In this document: positions 36,716 to 45,403 of the stretch, one piece after another
How positions within the stretch are numbered: the stretch's first letter is position 1
How the letters are laid out: every line of letters starts with the position of its first letter
Source: Motiliproteus sp036964625
Lineage (GTDB): Bacteria > Pseudomonadota > Gammaproteobacteria > Pseudomonadales > Balneatricaceae
Length of the DNA stretch: 64,000 nt
Assembly: GCA_036964625.1 (NCBI GenBank)
Contig: JBALTG010000006.1
Coordinates: 1-64,000 of the forward strand
Reading direction: 5' to 3'
The notes under the pieces: generated by a model
What the model was told of the DNA's origin: nothing
What the model saw: the letters and a program-made list of their open reading frames with translations, nothing else
Database searches by the model: none
Translations under genes and position numbers: made by a program

Positions 36716-37777
36716 GTGGAGTTTTTGTACGAATATGGCCTGTTTCTGGCCAAGGTGGCGACCTTTGTGGCTGCTGTTTTGTTGGTGATCGGTGCTGCTG
36801 CACAACTCGCTTCGCGCAATAAACACGATGGTGAGGGGTATATTGAGGTTCATCACCTCAATGAGTCGCTGGAAGATATGAGTCATGCGCTCAAAGACTA
36901 CGTGCTTGATAAGGATGTACTGAAACAGCAGCTTAAAGATGAAAAGAAGCAGCATAAAGCAGAAGCAAAATTACTGGCCAAGCAGCGTAAGCGCGGCGAA
37001 GATGTCGAGAAAGAGCATAAAAAGCGGGTGTTTGTGCTCGATTTTGACGGCGATATTTCTGCCTCCGATGTTGAGCCGATGCGCGAAGAGATCACCACCA
37101 TCCTGTCTCTGGCAACGGAGCAGGACGAGGTGGTGCTGCGGCTTGAAAGCGCAGGCGGCATGGTGCACTCCTATGGTTTGGCGGCCTCACAGTTGCAGCG
37201 CATCAGCGATCAGAATATCCCCTTGGTGATCGCGGTAGATCGAGTGGCTGCCAGTGGCGGCTATATGATGGCCTGTATCGCCGATAGATTAATAGCGGCC
37301 CCTTTTGCGGTGCTGGGTTCGATCGGTGTCGTGGCGCAGATCCCCAATTTTAACCGGCTGTTAAAAAAGCACGATATTGATATAGAGATGCTTACCGCCG
37401 GAGAGCACAAGCGTACACTGACCATGTTTGGTGAAAACACCGACAAGGATCGCAAGAAGTTCGTTGAAGATCTTGAGGATACTCATCTCTTGTTCAAAGA
37501 GTTTGTGGCCGAGCATCGGCCGCAGCTCGATATTGAACGGGTAGCAAACGGCGATGTATGGTTCGGCAAGCGTGCGCTCGAGCATCAGTTGATCGATGCG
37601 ATTAGCACCAGCGATGAATATCTTGTCAATGCCTGCGAGGAGGGGGATGTGTATCAGGTCCGCTTCGTACTGAAGAAAACCCTCAGTGAGCGACTGGGCG
37701 GCATGGTCTCCGGATCTTTGGACCGGGTGCTGCTGACTTGGTGGGAACGGGCTCACCGGAGTCGATTTTTCTCCTAA
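36716..37777 (+). CDS. sohB: Inner-membrane serine peptidase SohB (S49 family)
   Basis: A 353-residue protease with one N-terminal membrane segment (VATFVAAVLLVIGAAAQL), a charged coiled-coil-like linker (residues 60-100) and the S49 domain. The nucleophilic serine is in VAASGGYMMA and the catalytic lysine probably in AGEHKRTLTMF. Start is GTG 36716 with GGAG upstream. It likely processes periplasmic signal peptides or envelope proteins, by analogy with SppA. Divergent from the SCP2 gene. Confidence 0.94.
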   Translation: MEFLYEYGLFLAKVATFVAAVLLVIGAAAQLASRNKHDGEGYIEVHHLNESLEDMSHALKDYVLDKDVLKQQLKDEKKQHKAEAKLLAKQRKRGEDVEKEHKKRVFVLDFDGDISASDVEPMREEITTILSLATEQDEVVLRLESAGGMVHSYGLAASQLQRISDQNIPLVIAVDRVAASGGYMMACIADRLIAAPFAVLGSIGVVAQIPNFNRLLKKHDIDIEMLTAGEHKRTLTMFGENTDKDRKKFVEDLEDTHLLFKEFVAEHRPQLDIERVANGDVWFGKRALEHQLIDAISTSDEYLVNACEEGDVYQVRFVLKKTLSERLGGMVSGSLDRVLLTWWERAHRSRFFS

Positions 37778-37914
37778 AGAGCGTCTTCATTCGGGGCGAT
37801 TTGATTATACTCAAGAGCAATTAGATCGCAGCTGTCTAAGGGAGCTGATAAATAACGCCCTTAGGCAACGAGCCTCGTCGGCTTATTCGCAGGTTTGTTT
37901 CCAAGGAGTTTGTA

Positions 37915-38757
37915 GTGACCGTAACGAAGCCTACTGTTCAGCGTATTCTCGATACCGCGGTAGAGTTATTTGCTAAAAAAGGGTTTGAACACGCCTCGGT
38001 GCGTGATATTACTCAGGCTGCTGGCGTCAATCTGGCGGCGATTAACTACCATTTCGGATCGCGGGATGCGCTGATTCACGCCGTGGCTGAGCGTTATCTG
38101 ACCCCCCTGTGCCAGGATATGGAGCGCCAGCTCGACGACCACGAAGCTTCCGCCACCGAACTGTCACTGGAAGATCTGCTGGAGCTGATGATCAGCGCGA
38201 TGCTCAAAGCGGTTGAACAGGACACACAGGGGGTGTGTCTGTTTATGCGCTTAGTGGGGCAGGCCTATCTGAGTTCTGACGACGCCCTGCGGAGTTTTCT
38301 GGATCGCCGCTATGGCTGCAGTTTCAGACGTTTTATGCGGCAGGTTAGTCTTAGGGTGCCGATGTTAAGTCAGAGCGAATTTTTCTGGCGCTGTCATTTC
38401 CTGGTCGGTGCTGCGGTGTTGCCGTTAGCGCGCCACGGCCTGTTGAGCGGATATGAGCAGACTCTGCTGGGGCTGCAGGCCTCTGAGGCCGAAGTGTTCC
38501 ATCGCCTGGTTGCCTTCCTGGCCGCCGGATTTCGTTCCGAATCAGATCTGGTTACCTATAGTCCCATCTCGGCAGCGATGCACTCACCCTTCTTTTCTGA
38601 AGATGATGCAGAGCCCTCAGCGGATGAATTAGAGCCCTCAGCGGATGAATTAGAGCCCTCAGCGGATGCAGCAAAGCCCTCAGCGGATGAGTCAGAGCCC
38701 TCTGTGGTCGATCTGGTGCCCGCAGCTGCCACTGATACAGAGCCTGAACCGCAATAA
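37915..38757 (+). CDS. psrA: PsrA-like TetR-family regulator with repetitive C-terminal tail
   Basis: A 280-residue TetR/AcrR regulator. Residues 8-55 form the helix-turn-helix (RDITQAAGVNLAAINYHFGS), and the effector domain (FMRLVGQAYL, FFWRCHFLVGAA) resembles Pseudomonas PsrA, a fatty-acid-responsive regulator also found near nagZ. PsrA is about 230 residues; here residues 225-280 are an acidic repetitive tail of E-P-S-A-D-E-L units. Start is GTG 37915 after AAGGAG. Its stop overlaps the start of the next gene by one base. Confidence 0.78.
   Translation: MTVTKPTVQRILDTAVELFAKKGFEHASVRDITQAAGVNLAAINYHFGSRDALIHAVAERYLTPLCQDMERQLDDHEASATELSLEDLLELMISAMLKAVEQDTQGVCLFMRLVGQAYLSSDDALRSFLDRRYGCSFRRFMRQVSLRVPMLSQSEFFWRCHFLVGAAVLPLARHGLLSGYEQTLLGLQASEAEVFHRLVAFLAAGFRSESDLVTYSPISAAMHSPFFSEDDAEPSADELEPSADELEPSADAAKPSADESEPSVVDLVPAAATDTEPEPQ
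38611..38700 (+). repeat. In-frame 21-bp tandem repeat in the regulator tail
   Basis: About four units of GAGCCCTCAGCGGATGAATT (plus A) beginning at 38611, 38632, 38653 and 38674, encoding repeats of EPSADEL or close variants. The unit length is a multiple of three, so copy-number change would not shift the frame. Confidence 0.9.
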
Positions 38758-39251
38758 TGAGTTCGGATCCCGGTTGTCGCATTCATATTGCAATTGGCCT
38801 GCAACAGCTCCGGCTGCTCCGGGGTGATCGGGTATTGGCCTGCTTCAGCATCTCCTCTGCCCGCAATGGATTGGGTGAGCGGCGAGACAGCGGTTGTACC
38901 CCCCGGGGCTTGCATCAGATTCGAGCCAAAATCGGAGCCGATTGCGCAGACCATAGTGTCTTTGTCGGACGGCGTCCGAGTGGTGAGATCTACACCCCTG
39001 AGCTGGCCCGCCAGTATCCTGCTCGTGATTGGATTCTCAGTAGAATCCTGTGGTTGAGTGGTTGTGTCCCCGGCTTTAACCGCCTGGGAGATTGTGACAG
39101 CATGCAACGTTACATCTATATTCATGCCACGCCTGATACCGAACCCATGGGGCAACCACTTTCTCACGGCTGTATCCGGATGCGTAATGATGACATGGTC
39201 TGGTTGTTTGATCGTGTCAGTCCCGGCACTCCGGTGCAGATTGATCCCTGA
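38757..39251 (+). CDS. YkuD-type L,D-transpeptidase domain protein without signal peptide
   Basis: A 164-residue single YkuD domain. The catalytic pattern is HATPDTEPMGQPLSHGCIRM, with the nucleophilic cysteine in SHGC. These enzymes cross-link peptidoglycan or attach lipoproteins in the periplasm. No signal peptide or membrane segment precedes the domain (MSSDPGCRIHIAIGL), so export is unexplained. It overlaps the psrA-like stop by one base (TAATGA) and lies 77 bp before nagZ, another peptidoglycan enzyme. Confidence 0.87.
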   Translation: MSSDPGCRIHIAIGLQQLRLLRGDRVLACFSISSARNGLGERRDSGCTPRGLHQIRAKIGADCADHSVFVGRRPSGEIYTPELARQYPARDWILSRILWLSGCVPGFNRLGDCDSMQRYIYIHATPDTEPMGQPLSHGCIRMRNDDMVWLFDRVSPGTPVQIDP

Positions 39252-39328
39252 TTGATCCTCTAGCCCTTATACCCCCCTATGCCCATGATGTGGTTAACGA
39301 AGATGTCCACACACACTAAGGAGTTTTG

Positions 39329-40411
39329 ATGACTGCTGGCCCGTTGATGCTTGATTTAGAGGGAACCCAGCTCAGTGCTGCGGAGCGATTGCTGCTGCAG
39401 CGCCCAGCAGTGGGCGGGGTGATCCTGTTCAGTCGTAACTACCAATCGCCCGTGCAACTACTCACCCTGACCGATAGTATTCGCCAGCTGCGGCCGGAGT
39501 TGCTGATCGCGGTGGATCATGAAGGGGGACGGGTACAACGGTTCCGTCATGGCTTTACCCGGATTCCGGCGATGGCGAAACTGGGCGAGCTCTGGCGTAA
39601 AGACCCACCGGCTGGTTTAGCGCTGGCCCGTGACTGTGGTTGGTTGTTTGCCTCAGAGTTACTGGCTTACGGCATCGATATCAGCTTTGCACCGGTGCTT
39701 GATCTGGACAGGGGGATCAGCGAGGTGATTGGTGATCGCGGTTTTGGTGCCGACAGTGACGCGGTCGAGCCTCTGGCTACCGCCTTGATGGCGGGGATGC
39801 ACGAAGCGGGTATGGCCACCACCGGCAAGCATTTTCCCGGCCATGGCGGTGTAGGTGCAGATTCTCACCTGGAGATGCCGATCGATCCGCGCGCTATGGC
39901 ACAGATTGAGGCGCAAGACCTGCGCCCGTTCGCACGTTTTTCGCAAAAGTTGCGGTCAGATGATGCACCTGTTACGGATGCTTCGTTAATGGATTCGCCC
40001 TCGATGGATGCACCCTTGATGGATGCAGTGATGCCCGCGCATGTGGTTTATTCGGCCTGTGATCCACAGCCGGCAGGTTTTTCTCACTACTGGCTACAGA
40101 CCATCCTGCGCCAGCAGCTGGGCTTTAATGGCGTGATCTTTAGTGACGACCTGAGTATGGCCGGTGCCGAGATCGCCGGAAGTTATGCCCAGCGGGCAGC
40201 CGCAGCAATGGCGGCGGGCTGCGATATGCTGTTGGTCTGCAACCAGCCCCAGGCCGCGCTTGAGGTGTTGCACTGGCTCGACGCTGAAGGGCTTACCGAT
40301 GCTGCTCGGGTGTCCAGCATGAAGGCGCGGCGGCAGGTTGGGCTTGACGTTTTGCAGCAAAGCAGGCGTTGGCAGCAGGTACGGCAGCAATTAGCTGCGC
40401 TGAGCAATTAA
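39329..40411 (+). CDS. nagZ: Beta-N-acetylhexosaminidase NagZ
   Basis: Cytoplasmic glycosidase of peptidoglycan recycling that removes GlcNAc from anhydromuropeptides. The 360-residue product has the family signature VDHEGGRVQRFRHGFTRIP, KHFPGHGGVGADSH with the catalytic histidine, and the nucleophile region FSDDLSMAGA. An extra low-complexity loop of S-M-D-A-P-L-M-D-A type residues sits at about 212-235. ATG 39329 has AAGGAG upstream. Confidence 0.95.
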   Translation: MTAGPLMLDLEGTQLSAAERLLLQRPAVGGVILFSRNYQSPVQLLTLTDSIRQLRPELLIAVDHEGGRVQRFRHGFTRIPAMAKLGELWRKDPPAGLALARDCGWLFASELLAYGIDISFAPVLDLDRGISEVIGDRGFGADSDAVEPLATALMAGMHEAGMATTGKHFPGHGGVGADSHLEMPIDPRAMAQIEAQDLRPFARFSQKLRSDDAPVTDASLMDSPSMDAPLMDAVMPAHVVYSACDPQPAGFSHYWLQTILRQQLGFNGVIFSDDLSMAGAEIAGSYAQRAAAAMAAGCDMLLVCNQPQAALEVLHWLDAEGLTDAARVSSMKARRQVGLDVLQQSRRWQQVRQQLAALSN

Positions 40412-40466
40412 ATCGTTAGCGCTGATGTCGTTAATAACATGTCGTTAAGACCGTAAAGGAGTGAAG

Positions 40467-41561
40467 ATGACAATGAAACAGCTTTGGGATCAATTAGGGC
40501 TGCAGAATCCCGAACAGTTTTGGATTGTTGAAGTTTTTACCGTTGTTTTTGTAACCCTGTTGGCCAGCTTTCTACTGGGTCGGCTTTTTAATCGGCTGGC
40601 TAGCAAATTTACACAGACGCGTAATATTTGGGATGACATCCTGTTGCTGGCGTTGCGCAGACCGGCAATCCTGATGGTTTGGGCCCTGGGTGTGAGTTGG
40701 GCCGCGCGGACCATCGATCAACGAACCGAGACCACACTCCTGGCCATCATTGAGCCGGCTCGGGATGTCAGCGTGATCTTGTTGTTAGCCTGGTTTCTGT
40801 TGCGTCTGGTACGGGGTGTCGAGTCGGGTCTGGTGGACCCCGCGCGGGTCAGTAAACCGATGGATGAGACCACCGCCCAGGCTATCAGTAAATTATTACG
40901 CGCTTCGGTGATTATTACCTCGGTCTTGGTGGTGCTGCAGTCGATGGGTTTCAGCATCTCCGGGGTGCTGGCGTTTGGTGGTATTGGTGGTATCGCGGTC
41001 GGTTTTGCGGCCAAGGATCTGCTGGCCAACTTCTTCGGCGGCCTGATGGTCTATCTCGATCGGCCTTTCGTGGTGGGGGACTGGATCCGCTCGCCCGATC
41101 AAGAGATCGAGGGCACCGTCGAATATATCGGTTGGCGTCAGAGCCGCATTCGCACCTTCGATAAGCGCCCGCTGTATGTGCCTAATGCCACCTTCGCCAG
41201 TATCTCGGTCGAGAACCCGTCGCGGATGACCCATAGGCGCATCTACGAAACCCTGGGGGTGCGTTATGAAGATGCAGCTGCGGTGCAGGGAATTATTGAT
41301 GAGGTACGGGCGATGCTGCAGCAGCATCCCGCGATCGATACCCGCCAGACCCTAATCGTCAACCTCAACGCCTTTGGCGCCAGTTCGCTGGATTTCTTTG
41401 TTTACAGTTTTACCAAGACCACCGACTGGGTCGAGTTTCATGCGATTAAGCAGGATGTGATGCTCAAGATCATGCAGATTATCGCTAACCGGGGGGCCGA
41501 GATAGCGTACCCGACTCAGACGCTGCATCTGGCGGACGCCGCGCAGCTGGCCAGGGTCTGA
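40467..41561 (+). CDS. MscS-family mechanosensitive channel
   Basis: A 364-residue membrane channel. Four hydrophobic segments are seen (VFVTLLASFLLG, LMVWALGVSWAA, SVILLLAWFLL, and the pore helix GVLAFGGIGGIAVGFAAKDL), followed by the cytoplasmic beta and alpha/beta domains. It likely releases solutes on hypo-osmotic shock. ATG 40467 has AAAGGA 6 bases upstream; the GTG at 40461 overlaps that site. Confidence 0.93.
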   Translation: MTMKQLWDQLGLQNPEQFWIVEVFTVVFVTLLASFLLGRLFNRLASKFTQTRNIWDDILLLALRRPAILMVWALGVSWAARTIDQRTETTLLAIIEPARDVSVILLLAWFLLRLVRGVESGLVDPARVSKPMDETTAQAISKLLRASVIITSVLVVLQSMGFSISGVLAFGGIGGIAVGFAAKDLLANFFGGLMVYLDRPFVVGDWIRSPDQEIEGTVEYIGWRQSRIRTFDKRPLYVPNATFASISVENPSRMTHRRIYETLGVRYEDAAAVQGIIDEVRAMLQQHPAIDTRQTLIVNLNAFGASSLDFFVYSFTKTTDWVEFHAIKQDVMLKIMQIIANRGAEIAYPTQTLHLADAAQLARV

Positions 41562-41882
41562 TCTTTATCGTGAGAGGGACCGCACGGTGGTGGCGGTAGG
41601 GGCTGTCGCCGTGCTCAGGCGTTTAGACCGCGGTAGCTGTCTGGTGTCGGTTTAAGCACCTACTGTAGGCGAGTAACAAAGAGCCCTACTCGGAATTAAA
41701 GCCACATACTAAGTAATAATGTTGTATCGCTCAGAGCGACAGATTCACTTGCTACGCGCCCATAGCCCGACTAAAGGAGCCGTCACTCAGGTGACGTCGA
41801 TTCGAGCGCGAGCCAGCGGCAAGAAGCGACACAAATCGGCCACTGAGTGTCTTGGCTGGCAAAAGGCTAGACCCCTCTGCAT
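41562..41882. other. Non-coding or decayed region after the MscS gene
   Basis: No gene supported. Part of a 1.2-kb poor region that also holds a truncated lipoprotein gene, a palindromic element and a signal-peptide fragment. The sequence AGCCCGACTAAAGG (41765) recurs inverted near 42480 (CCTTTAGTCGGGC). Confidence 0.4.
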
Positions 41883-42158
41883 CTAACCCAGAGCCCCCCC
41901 CCTATCTGGAGTATAGGTGGGACTGGCTGCCGTTGGATCGGATAGCGGAGCAAAACTGTCAATGGGTTGGGCGATCATTTTCCAGTTATAACGCAGACTC
42001 TCACCTTGCGGGTCAGTACTACTACTGCTATCAAGGGTGAACTGGGTGCCCAGAGTGACCAGTTGATCATCACCGGCATTAGCAAGCGGTACCGTTGGTG
42101 ACGTTGAATCACTCCCCCCGCTACAACCGGACAGTAGTAATATCAGTACGGTTGTCAC
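41883..42158 (-). pseudogene. Truncated lipoprotein with PKD/REJ-like domain start
   Basis: A reverse frame begins with a lipoprotein-type sequence (TTVLILLLSGCSGGSDS) and continues into ANAGDDQLVTLGTQFTLDSS, the opening of a PKD/REJ-type extracellular domain, but stops after about 90 codons, far short of a complete domain. The signal peptide lacks its usual basic start; 15 bp upstream lies the terminus of the repeat at 42173. Likely a gene cut at both ends. Confidence 0.5.
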
Positions 42159-42172
42159 AAACGCTGCTCTAT

Positions 42173-42339
42173 CTAGGAGCCTGACCGAGAATAGACTGAC
42201 CTACTGCGAAACCCGTATTTTGGCCAGATTTGACGCTCATTCTTGGCAAATAGAACCACTATTCTTCGCAAATGAACGACAAATCTGACTCAAAATACAG
42301 TTCTCTCGCTACGCTCGCTATTCTCGGTCAGCCTCCTAG
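42173..42339. mobile_element. Palindromic-ended repeat of a second, related type
   Basis: A 167-bp element with 22-bp inverted termini (CTAGGAGCCTGACCGAGAAT and the matching right end) differing at one position. It keeps the AATAGAACCACTATT core and overall size of the 26866, 46919 and 56373 copies, but its ends and flanks differ. No coding capacity. Confidence 0.75.
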
Positions 42340-42555
42340 TCTCGTTTCACTCATCAGATGACCGCCATGTTAGCTTTGGGTTGAGTTACGCTAATCACGC
42401 ATAGTTAGCATGTGTTTGTGCGTTGTGAATCTATCAGCCGGAAATGGCAAGGGCCTTTGAATTAGACCGCTCCTGAGTAACCTTTAGTCGGGCCCGATAC
42501 TGCCGCCGCTCAGATCGCCCTGCGACGATCTTCGGTTTTGGATGCAGGAATTCGT

Positions 42556-42690
42556 ATGAAATATGTATCAGCGTTTTTGACTATGGCTACAGTGTCATTG
42601 AGCCTGGTTAGTGGCCACGCGAGGGTTGCTACAATCCCCGCGATGAACCCGCCCCGCCGCCGAGGGGGGCTGCGGCTAAGGCTCGGCTGA
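42556..42690 (+). pseudogene. Signal-peptide-like ORF fragment
   Basis: A 44-codon frame starts MKYVSAFLTMATVSLSLVSG, a clear Sec signal peptide, then turns into arginine-rich sequence and stops. It is probably the 5' remnant of an exported protein gene fused to foreign sequence before moeA. The rest of the gap 42340-42734 shows nothing else. Confidence 0.35.
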
Positions 42691-42734
42691 TTCTGGCCGC
42701 GCGCCGCGCCCGTTGTCGAGCGCGATGCCGGTCT

Positions 42735-44078
42735 TTATAGCAGTCCCGCAAAGGGCTGTACCTGGACCAGATCGCCCGTCGCTATATCGCCCTGGTCTTC
42801 GCTGAGTACGATCAGGCAGTTGGCTTGACTCATCGACGTGAGAATGCCGGAGCCCTGGTGGCCGCTGCTGCGGACCTGTGGCAGGCCGTTGGCGTCGGTC
42901 TCGATAATGCCGCGGATGAACTCGGTACGGCCCGGCTTTTTGCGCAGCGCTTCAGCGCAGGGTAGCTGTCCGCTCAGGGGTAGCCAGTGCGCTTCGCCGC
43001 CGAGTTTACGCAGGGCCGGTTTGACCAGCTGCAGGAAGGACACCATCACCGCCACCGGATTTCCGGGCAGGCCGAAAAACAGCGCTTCGCCGACCTTGCC
43101 GAAGGCCAGGGGGCGACCGGGTTTGATCGCTAAGCGCCAGAATCCGACCTGGCCCAGTTTCTCCAGAGCCTCAGTAACGAAGTCGGCCTCACCTAGGGAG
43201 ACGCCACCGGAGCTGAGCACCACGTCTGCTTGAGTGCTGGCCTGCAGCAGCGCCGCTTCGATCGCTTCGGGGCGGTCGGGAATAACCCCCAGATCGATGA
43301 CCTCGATATCCAGTGAACGCAGCATGGCGGTGACGGTGTAGCGATTGGAGTCGTAGATCTGGCCTGCTTCAAGGGTCTGGCCGAGACTACGGATCTCATC
43401 ACCGGTTGAGAAGTAGGCCACCCGGGGTTTGCGGTAGACGCAGACTTCGGCCTGGCCTAGTGAGGCGATCATTCCCAGTTCGGCGGCGCCGAGACGGGTA
43501 CCCGCCGGGATGGCCACCGCGCCCCGGGCCAGATCTTCGCCGGCCAGGCGTCGGTTTTGGCCCGCCTTGGCGCCAGCCGGAAAACGCACATAGGGGTGGG
43601 GTGCGGTGTCGCTGTCCAGGTCTTCGCAGTGGCAGACCTCTTTGATGATCACGGTATCGAGCTGATCGGGCATCTTTGAGCCGGTCATGATTTTGACGCA
43701 CTGCCCAGGTTGCAGAGTGCCGTGGTAGGGGTGGCCGGCCAGGACGCTGGCGATCACCTGCAGCCGGGTCTCGCCCGCGCGGTTAATGTCGGCGCTGGCC
43801 ACCGCGTAGCCATCCATCGCCGAGTTGTTGTAGGCGGGCACGTTGATCGATGAGATCACCTCCTGCGCCAGGATCCGGCCTTGTGCATTGCGCAGATCCA
43901 GTTGCATGCGTTGTTGCAGCGGCTCGATCGCCTGCAATATTTGCTGCTGCCCCTGCGCCAGGGGTAGCAGGCCGGTGGCGGGGCCGCCGCAGCATTGGTG
44001 CTGCTCTTGTTGCGGCTCTTTATGCAGTTCTTGGTTCAGTGCTGGGTGGTCTTGTTGGGGGGAGATGGTTGGGCTCAT
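42735..44078 (-). CDS. moeA: Molybdopterin molybdenumtransferase MoeA
   Basis: Inserts molybdate (or tungstate) into adenylylated molybdopterin. The product is 447 residues. Motifs: NVPAYNNSAMDGYAV, MTGSKMPDQLDTVI, STGDEI, SSGGVSLGEADF and GLPGNPVAVMVSF. The first 45 residues are a glutamine-rich extension. Overlaps the mobB stop by 4 bp and ends the leftward tup-mob-moe operon. With a tungstate importer in the same operon, tungsten insertion is possible. Confidence 0.95.
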   Translation of the reverse strand: MSPTISPQQDHPALNQELHKEPQQEQHQCCGGPATGLLPLAQGQQQILQAIEPLQQRMQLDLRNAQGRILAQEVISSINVPAYNNSAMDGYAVASADINRAGETRLQVIASVLAGHPYHGTLQPGQCVKIMTGSKMPDQLDTVIIKEVCHCEDLDSDTAPHPYVRFPAGAKAGQNRRLAGEDLARGAVAIPAGTRLGAAELGMIASLGQAEVCVYRKPRVAYFSTGDEIRSLGQTLEAGQIYDSNRYTVTAMLRSLDIEVIDLGVIPDRPEAIEAALLQASTQADVVLSSGGVSLGEADFVTEALEKLGQVGFWRLAIKPGRPLAFGKVGEALFFGLPGNPVAVMVSFLQLVKPALRKLGGEAHWLPLSGQLPCAEALRKKPGRTEFIRGIIETDANGLPQVRSSGHQGSGILTSMSQANCLIVLSEDQGDIATGDLVQVQPFAGLL

Positions 44079-44740
44079 GAGGCGTAGTTCCGCTTGCCAC
44101 TGGACATATTGATGTTAACGACGTTTCCGGGCTGGCAGTAGCTGACAATAAAATTGGCTACCGCAATTGGACTGTTGATGTCCAGTTGCGGTAGCTGGGT
44201 CGCAACCGGCAGGGTCTCATCGTGGGCTATCGCCACTATATGGGGGTCGTTAGGGAATAGCAATTGGTTGCCGGTGCTGGGGCGGTGCAGTTCAATTTTA
44301 GGGAAGGGTAGGTGTTTGAACCCCTCCACCAGGATCAGGTCGAGGCGGCTGGGGTCGAGTTGGCGGATCAGATAGTTGAGATCCGGATCCTGCTGCTCTT
44401 CGGGGGTTTCGGTCATCAAGGCCCAGCGGTTGCGCGAGCCGATCAGCATCTGTCCGGCACCCGCGTGACGCAGTTCGTAGCTGTCTTTACCGGGCGTATC
44501 GATGTCGAAGCGGTGATGGGCATGCTTGATCACACCGACCCGAACGCCGCGTTGCTGCAATAACGGAAGCACTTGTTTCAGCAGTGTGGTCTTGCCGGTG
44601 CCGCTGAAGGCCGCGATGCCGATCAGCGGCAGCGGCGAGCTGATCGGTGAGGCGCTGGGTGAGGTGGCTGGCGAGGAGGTCGCTGAGGTGCCCGGTGAGC
44701 TGATACGTTTGGTCATAGAGGTGGTCATAGAGGTGGTCAT
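44075..44740 (-). CDS. mobB: Molybdopterin-guanine dinucleotide biosynthesis protein MobB
   Basis: GTP-binding adaptor for MobA. The 221-residue product has a P-loop AFSGTGKTTLLKQVL after a 40-residue Ser/Thr/Pro-rich N-terminal extension, and LILVEGFKHLP further on. The start region has three ATG codons 12 bp apart (ATGACCACCTCT repeats) at 44740, 44728 and 44716. The first overlaps the mobA stop as ATGA. The C-terminus beyond 180 has no clear extra domain. Confidence 0.93.
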   Translation of the reverse strand: MTTSMTTSMTKRISSPGTSATSSPATSPSASPISSPLPLIGIAAFSGTGKTTLLKQVLPLLQQRGVRVGVIKHAHHRFDIDTPGKDSYELRHAGAGQMLIGSRNRWALMTETPEEQQDPDLNYLIRQLDPSRLDLILVEGFKHLPFPKIELHRPSTGNQLLFPNDPHIVAIAHDETLPVATQLPQLDINSPIAVANFIVSYCQPGNVVNINMSSGKRNYAS

Positions 44741-45402
44741 ACGGCGTGATTCTCCAACAGCTGCTTATCGGTCACGGAGTTGATATTGAGAAACGCCGTG
44801 GGTTGATCGCTAAAGTCGACGCAGCAGACGCGATGGCTGGCATACCAGCGATCGATCTTGCGCTCGCCGCTGCTTAGGTAGTGCTGTAGCGACTCCAGCA
44901 GCTCGCGCTTGATCAGACTGATCACCGGTTGCATCCGCTGGCCGTCGTGGGCCACCGCAATCTCAGCCGCCTCTTGTCCGGCCTGTGCCGCCAGGCGTCG
45001 GACCAGGTCCCGCGGCAGCAACGGGGTGTCGCACGGCGTTACCAGCATCCAGGGGGTCGGGCAGCTCTGCAAACCCTCGGCGATGCCAGCCAGCGGCCCT
45101 TGGAAGTTGCTCAGGCTATCACTGATCACCTCGAAAGGGCGTTGCGTTGCGTGCGGGGTTGTTGCCCCTGCGGCTGGGTCCGACATGATTTTTGGTGTCT
45201 GCCCAAGTGCCGCATAGCGGGCCTGGTTACGGTTGGCGTTGATGCGGATCAGCTCCAGCTGTGGGGTCAAGGCGGCGATGACATGACAGATCATCGGTTG
45301 GCCGCGGAGCTCGACCAACCCTTTGTCGTGACCGCCCATCCGTTGGGCGCGGCCACCGGCGAGAATCAGGGCGCTGATCGCGGAGTGGGGAATGGGGTTC
45401 AT
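44737..45402 (-). CDS. mobA: Molybdenum cofactor guanylyltransferase (second copy)
   Basis: A 221-residue MobA with LILAGGRAQRMGGHDKGLVE, TPCDTPLLP and FLNINSV motifs. It has a 20-residue insert around the ANRNQARYAALGQ region compared with the copy at 34502. Placed between tupC and mobB, coupled by a 4-bp overlap with mobB. It may serve the tungsten/FDH cofactor while the other copy serves general use. Confidence 0.94.
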   Translation of the reverse strand: MNPIPHSAISALILAGGRAQRMGGHDKGLVELRGQPMICHVIAALTPQLELIRINANRNQARYAALGQTPKIMSDPAAGATTPHATQRPFEVISDSLSNFQGPLAGIAEGLQSCPTPWMLVTPCDTPLLPRDLVRRLAAQAGQEAAEIAVAHDGQRMQPVISLIKRELLESLQHYLSSGERKIDRWYASHRVCCVDFSDQPTAFLNINSVTDKQLLENHAV

Positions 45403-45403
45403 A

